Source of the DNA: Bradyrhizobium sp. dw_78
GTDB taxonomy: Bacteria; Pseudomonadota; Alphaproteobacteria; Rhizobiales; Xanthobacteraceae
NCBI RefSeq assembly: GCF_018449525.1
Contig: NZ_JAAVUS010000002.1
Location: forward strand, 665,172 to 729,171
DNA: 64,000 bases
Direction: 5' to 3'
The position numbers and the translations under genes were made by a program. Every line of letters begins with the position of its first letter. The stretch's first letter is position 1. This document shows, in pieces, positions 61,355 through 64,000 of the stretch. The notes under the pieces are model-generated. The model was not told the DNA's origin and made no database searches. It was given only the letters and a program-made list of their open reading frames with translations.

Positions 61355-62623
61355 ATGTCAACGCAGGCTGAAACCCAGGGATCTTCTTCCGAACAGGCGG
61401 CTGTCCCGGCAGGATGCCCTTTCCATCAGCAAGAGCCGGCATCCTATCCTATGCCTCGGACCTGTCCGTTCGATCCGCCGCCCGCACTTCGTGAATCACG
61501 CGCCAACAATCCACTGACCCGGGTCCGGCTGTGGAATGATCAGGTCGTCTGGCTCGCGACTCGCTATGACGACGTCCGCTCGCTGCTCAGCGATCCGCGC
61601 GTCAGCGCCGACAGCGGTCATCCCGGCTTCCCCGGTCAGAGCCCCGGCATGCAGCTTATGCGGAAGAACTATCGCACCTTCATGTCGATGGATCCGCCCG
61701 AGCATGGTTTCCAGCGCCGGATGCTGACGGCGGAGTTCACCGTCAAACGCATCGAACAGCTTCGCCCGCGCATGCAGGAAATCGTCGACGGATGCATCGA
61801 TGCAATGCTGGCGAAAGGGCCTCCGGCCGAGATTGTCGAGGACCTGACTCTCGCGCTTCCCTCATTCATGATCTGCGACCTGCTCGGCGTACCTTACGAA
61901 GACCAGGATTTCTTTCAGTCACGCGCTTCGATCATCGCATCGTCGAAGACGCCGCCGGCAAGGGCGGCAGAGGTCGCCAAGGAACTCTGCGACGGCTATA
62001 TCGGCGATCTTATCGACCGCAAGAACACCAACCCGCAGGACGATTTGCTGAGCCGTGTGGTCGTCGCGCAATATCAGACCGGCAAGATCAGCCGTCAGGA
62101 TCTGATCAGCATGGCGCGCCTGTTGCTCGTGGCAGGCCACGAGACATCAGCCAATACGATGGGCATGGGCATTCTCACGCTACTGGAAAATCCCGATCAG
62201 CTCAAATTTCTGATGGACGATCCGTCGCTGCTGACCAATGCGGTGGAGGAAATTCTAAGATATGTCGATGTCGCACATTCGGGCCGGCGGCGGACCGCGA
62301 TGGCCGACATCGAGATCGCCGGAGTGGTCATCCGGTCGGGTGAAGGAATTATCGCGCATAATCCTTCGGCCAATCGCGACGTGCGCATGTTCGAAGACGC
62401 GGATCGATTTGACATCCGCCGCAACACATCAGGCCACGTGGCCTTTGGTTATGGCGTTCACCAGTGTCTTGGCCAGCCCCTGGCCCGCGCCGAGCTGCAG
62501 ACCGTCTTCGGGACGCTGTTCCGGCGGATCCCGACGCTGCGCCTGGCGGTTCCGTTCTCGGAGCTGAAATTCAAGGACGACATGTTCGTCTACGGCGTCG
62601 AAAGCCTTCCGGTCAGCTGGTAA
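61355..62623 (+). CDS. Bacterial class I cytochrome P450
   Basis: From ATG 61355 (GAGGGAA upstream) the product has 422 residues, a standard soluble bacterial P450. A CPFHQQEPASYP start precedes the conserved I-helix AGHET (260-264), the ExxR motif in EEILR and the haem ligand Cys371 in FGYGVHQCLG. It needs electrons from the ferredoxin and ferredoxin reductase encoded next. It may hydroxylate an aliphatic, terpenoid or aromatic compound; the family of its nearest relatives is not resolved here. Two GTG/ATG starts are 6 nt apart; the ATG has better spacing. Confidence 0.94.
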   Translation: MSTQAETQGSSSEQAAVPAGCPFHQQEPASYPMPRTCPFDPPPALRESRANNPLTRVRLWNDQVVWLATRYDDVRSLLSDPRVSADSGHPGFPGQSPGMQLMRKNYRTFMSMDPPEHGFQRRMLTAEFTVKRIEQLRPRMQEIVDGCIDAMLAKGPPAEIVEDLTLALPSFMICDLLGVPYEDQDFFQSRASIIASSKTPPARAAEVAKELCDGYIGDLIDRKNTNPQDDLLSRVVVAQYQTGKISRQDLISMARLLLVAGHETSANTMGMGILTLLENPDQLKFLMDDPSLLTNAVEEILRYVDVAHSGRRRTAMADIEIAGVVIRSGEGIIAHNPSANRDVRMFEDADRFDIRRNTSGHVAFGYGVHQCLGQPLARAELQTVFGTLFRRIPTLRLAVPFSELKFKDDMFVYGVESLPVSW

Positions 62624-62644
62624 ACGTTTATTCGGAGCAGTCTT

Positions 62645-62839
62645 ATGCGCGTATTGATCGATCAGGAGAAATGCTGCGGAGCGGGCCAATGTGTCGTGGC
62701 GGCGCCAGCGGTTTTCGATCAGGGTGAGGATGACGGGATCGTCCTGCTTCTCAATGCCGAGCCTCCTGCCGAGCTCCACGACGCGGTACGGCAGGCCATT
62801 CGGGTGTGCCCCGCCTTGGCGATTACCATCGAAGAATGA
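62645..62839 (+). CDS. Ferredoxin, probably [3Fe-4S]
   Basis: The 64-residue protein has Cys10, Cys16 and Cys55 (CP), with Ala13 at the position where a [4Fe-4S] ferredoxin has a second Cys. That pattern is typical of [3Fe-4S] ferredoxins of bacterial P450 systems. Its stop overlaps the next start (ATGA), so the two are translationally coupled. It probably passes single electrons from the reductase to the P450. An extra Cys11 next to Cys10 is unusual. Confidence 0.93.
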   Translation: MRVLIDQEKCCGAGQCVVAAPAVFDQGEDDGIVLLLNAEPPAELHDAVRQAIRVCPALAITIEE

Positions 62840-63999
62840 CCCGGCGCCGGATTGTTATCGTCGGCGCGTCGGCTGCCGGACTTGCCGCGGCAGAGACCTT
62901 GCGGACCGGCGGGTATACAGGCGAACTGCTCATCGTCGGCGAGGAGCCGGAACAACCTTATGACCGGCCTCCGCTCTCCAAGCAGATTTTGGCGGGAGCC
63001 TGGCCGATCGAACGCGCGCTCCTTCGGTCGGAGGCAGACCTTGGCAAGATCGGCGCGGAATGGCGGCTGGGGTGCCGCGCCGTCGGCCTGAAGGCCTCGG
63101 ATCATGTGCTTAAATTACAGAATGGCGACCACATCGAATTCGACGGCCTGATCATTGCAACCGGCGTCAGGGCGCGGCCGCTGGAGGGGCGTGCAGCCTT
63201 CCGCAACGTCCACTATCTACGAACCCTGAACGATGCGCTGGCAATGCGTTCGACGCTTGCGCTGGAACCGCGGATCGTCGTGGTCGGAGCCGGTGTTCTC
63301 GGAACCGAGATCGCGGCGACGGCGCGCGCGCTTGGCCTGGATGTCACGGTCGTCGGGCCTCATCGCTTGCCTCTTCACCAGTTCGGACATCACATCGGAG
63401 AGAGGCTTGCCGATCTGCACCGCTCCAACGGTGTCGATCTGCGGCTCGGCGTATCGGTGACATCGATACATGGCGAGGATGGAGGGGTGAGCGGCATTGG
63501 TTTATCCAATGGCGAAACCTGTTCCGCCAGTGCGGTATGCGTCGCGATCGGCTCGATTCCCGTAACGGATTGGCTCGACGGCAGCGGCTTGAAAATCGGC
63601 AATGGCGTCGAATGTGACGCATTTTGCCAGGCCGCACCCGATATCTATGCAGCGGGTGACGTCGCAAGCTGGTGGCATCAAGGATATGGGCGACAGATCC
63701 GGATCGAACACCGCATGAATGCGACGGAACAGGGCATCGCCGCCGCCCGCAATCTTATGGGTGCAGCAGAACCTTATTGTCCGGTCCCGTTCGTCTGGTC
63801 GGATCAATACAATGTCAAGCTGCAGGCTTACGGCATCTTTCCGAGCGACGGAACGTTTTCGGTGGCGGCCGACGGTGCAAAGGTTGTCGCGGAGTGCCGG
63901 CAGAATGGACGGCTTGTCGGCGCCGTCGGCTGGAACGCGGTAAAGGATCTTCGCCTGCGTCGGCAGGCGATCGCCGACGAGATGCTTCTCGTCGCCTAG
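62836..63999 (+). CDS. FAD-dependent ferredoxin reductase
   Basis: From ATG 62836 the product has 387 residues. It has two Rossmann motifs: FAD at IVIVGASAAGLAAAETLR (residues 6-23), and NAD(P)H at IVVVGAGVLGTEIAATARAL. PYDRPPLSKQ follows the FAD fold, and the late GDVASW with the FVWSDQYNVKLQ region is typical of putidaredoxin/rubredoxin reductase-like enzymes. It should oxidise NAD(P)H and reduce the adjacent ferredoxin for the P450. The frame extends to 62806 but the overlap start is preferred. It ends one base before the window end, so any further cluster genes are not visible. Confidence 0.95.
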   Translation: MTRRRIVIVGASAAGLAAAETLRTGGYTGELLIVGEEPEQPYDRPPLSKQILAGAWPIERALLRSEADLGKIGAEWRLGCRAVGLKASDHVLKLQNGDHIEFDGLIIATGVRARPLEGRAAFRNVHYLRTLNDALAMRSTLALEPRIVVVGAGVLGTEIAATARALGLDVTVVGPHRLPLHQFGHHIGERLADLHRSNGVDLRLGVSVTSIHGEDGGVSGIGLSNGETCSASAVCVAIGSIPVTDWLDGSGLKIGNGVECDAFCQAAPDIYAAGDVASWWHQGYGRQIRIEHRMNATEQGIAAARNLMGAAEPYCPVPFVWSDQYNVKLQAYGIFPSDGTFSVAADGAKVVAECRQNGRLVGAVGWNAVKDLRLRRQAIADEMLLVA

Positions 64000-64000
64000 A

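Noticed and set aside
1..64000. tRNA, rRNA, CRISPR, integrase or insertion sequence
   Set aside because: None was recognised in either strand, so the region is not called a mobile island despite its accessory content.

Overview
The window reads as a high-GC alphaproteobacterial chromosome, most likely Rhizobiales of the Bradyrhizobium/Rhodopseudomonas group. The clues are the porin with its ADLPVYDKAP mature start, the 'translational machinery' type small protein, repeated FixK/FNR-type boxes (TTGAT-N4-ATCAA) and a degenerate copy of a palindromic repeat common in Rhizobiales. I see no tRNA, rRNA, CRISPR array, insertion sequence or phage gene. The genus is an inference.

Region A (1 to about 33.5 kb) looks like a low-oxygen and stress island. 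It starts with the end of a YhhJ-type ABC exporter (1-1770). Next come a secreted Gly/His-rich protein, a zinc alcohol dehydrogenase, a small conserved protein, a flavin reductase-like protein, Hsp20 plus Lon, a CBS-BON protein and an MgtA-type P-type ATPase. An anaerobic pyruvate block follows: a GltD-like flavoprotein with fused ferredoxin domains, pyruvate:ferredoxin oxidoreductase (nifJ) and a dihydroorotate dehydrogenase-like protein. After it lie an SDR-like protein without its catalytic Tyr and Lys, a UbiD-family decarboxylase and a porin. A minus-strand operon (28105 to 23040) carries a DUF3311 protein, a sodium:solute symporter and E1alpha, E1beta and E2 of a 2-oxoacid dehydrogenase. 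The island closes with acetate kinase, a cytochrome c, an aldo/keto reductase, an SDR and a nitroreductase. Eight boxes close to TTGAT-N4-ATCAA sit upstream of these genes, five of them 56-63 nt from a start codon. The region can be read as one regulon for pyruvate/acetate metabolism, redox balancing and protein quality control under oxygen limitation.

Region B (33.9 to 64 kb) is an accessory uptake and catabolism region with no such boxes. It has three solute-binding proteins of the peptide/nickel class, two dipeptide-type ABC transporters, one complete branched-chain amino acid-type ABC transporter, a ThDP enzyme, an HpcH/HpaI-type lyase, two monooxygenase families that use reduced flavin (LLM luciferase-like and HpaB-like), one flavin reductase, an alpha/beta hydrolase, an SDR, a MarR regulator, and a class I cytochrome P450 system with its own ferredoxin and ferredoxin reductase. 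Several of its promoter regions share A/T-rich elements built on TTAGCTTCC / GGAAGCTAA or TATGCTAGC, possibly operators of the one local regulator. The substrate cannot be named from sequence. A multi-oxygenase route for an imported aromatic, terpenoid or heteroatom-containing compound is the most economical reading, and this is the best candidate for an undescribed system in the window.
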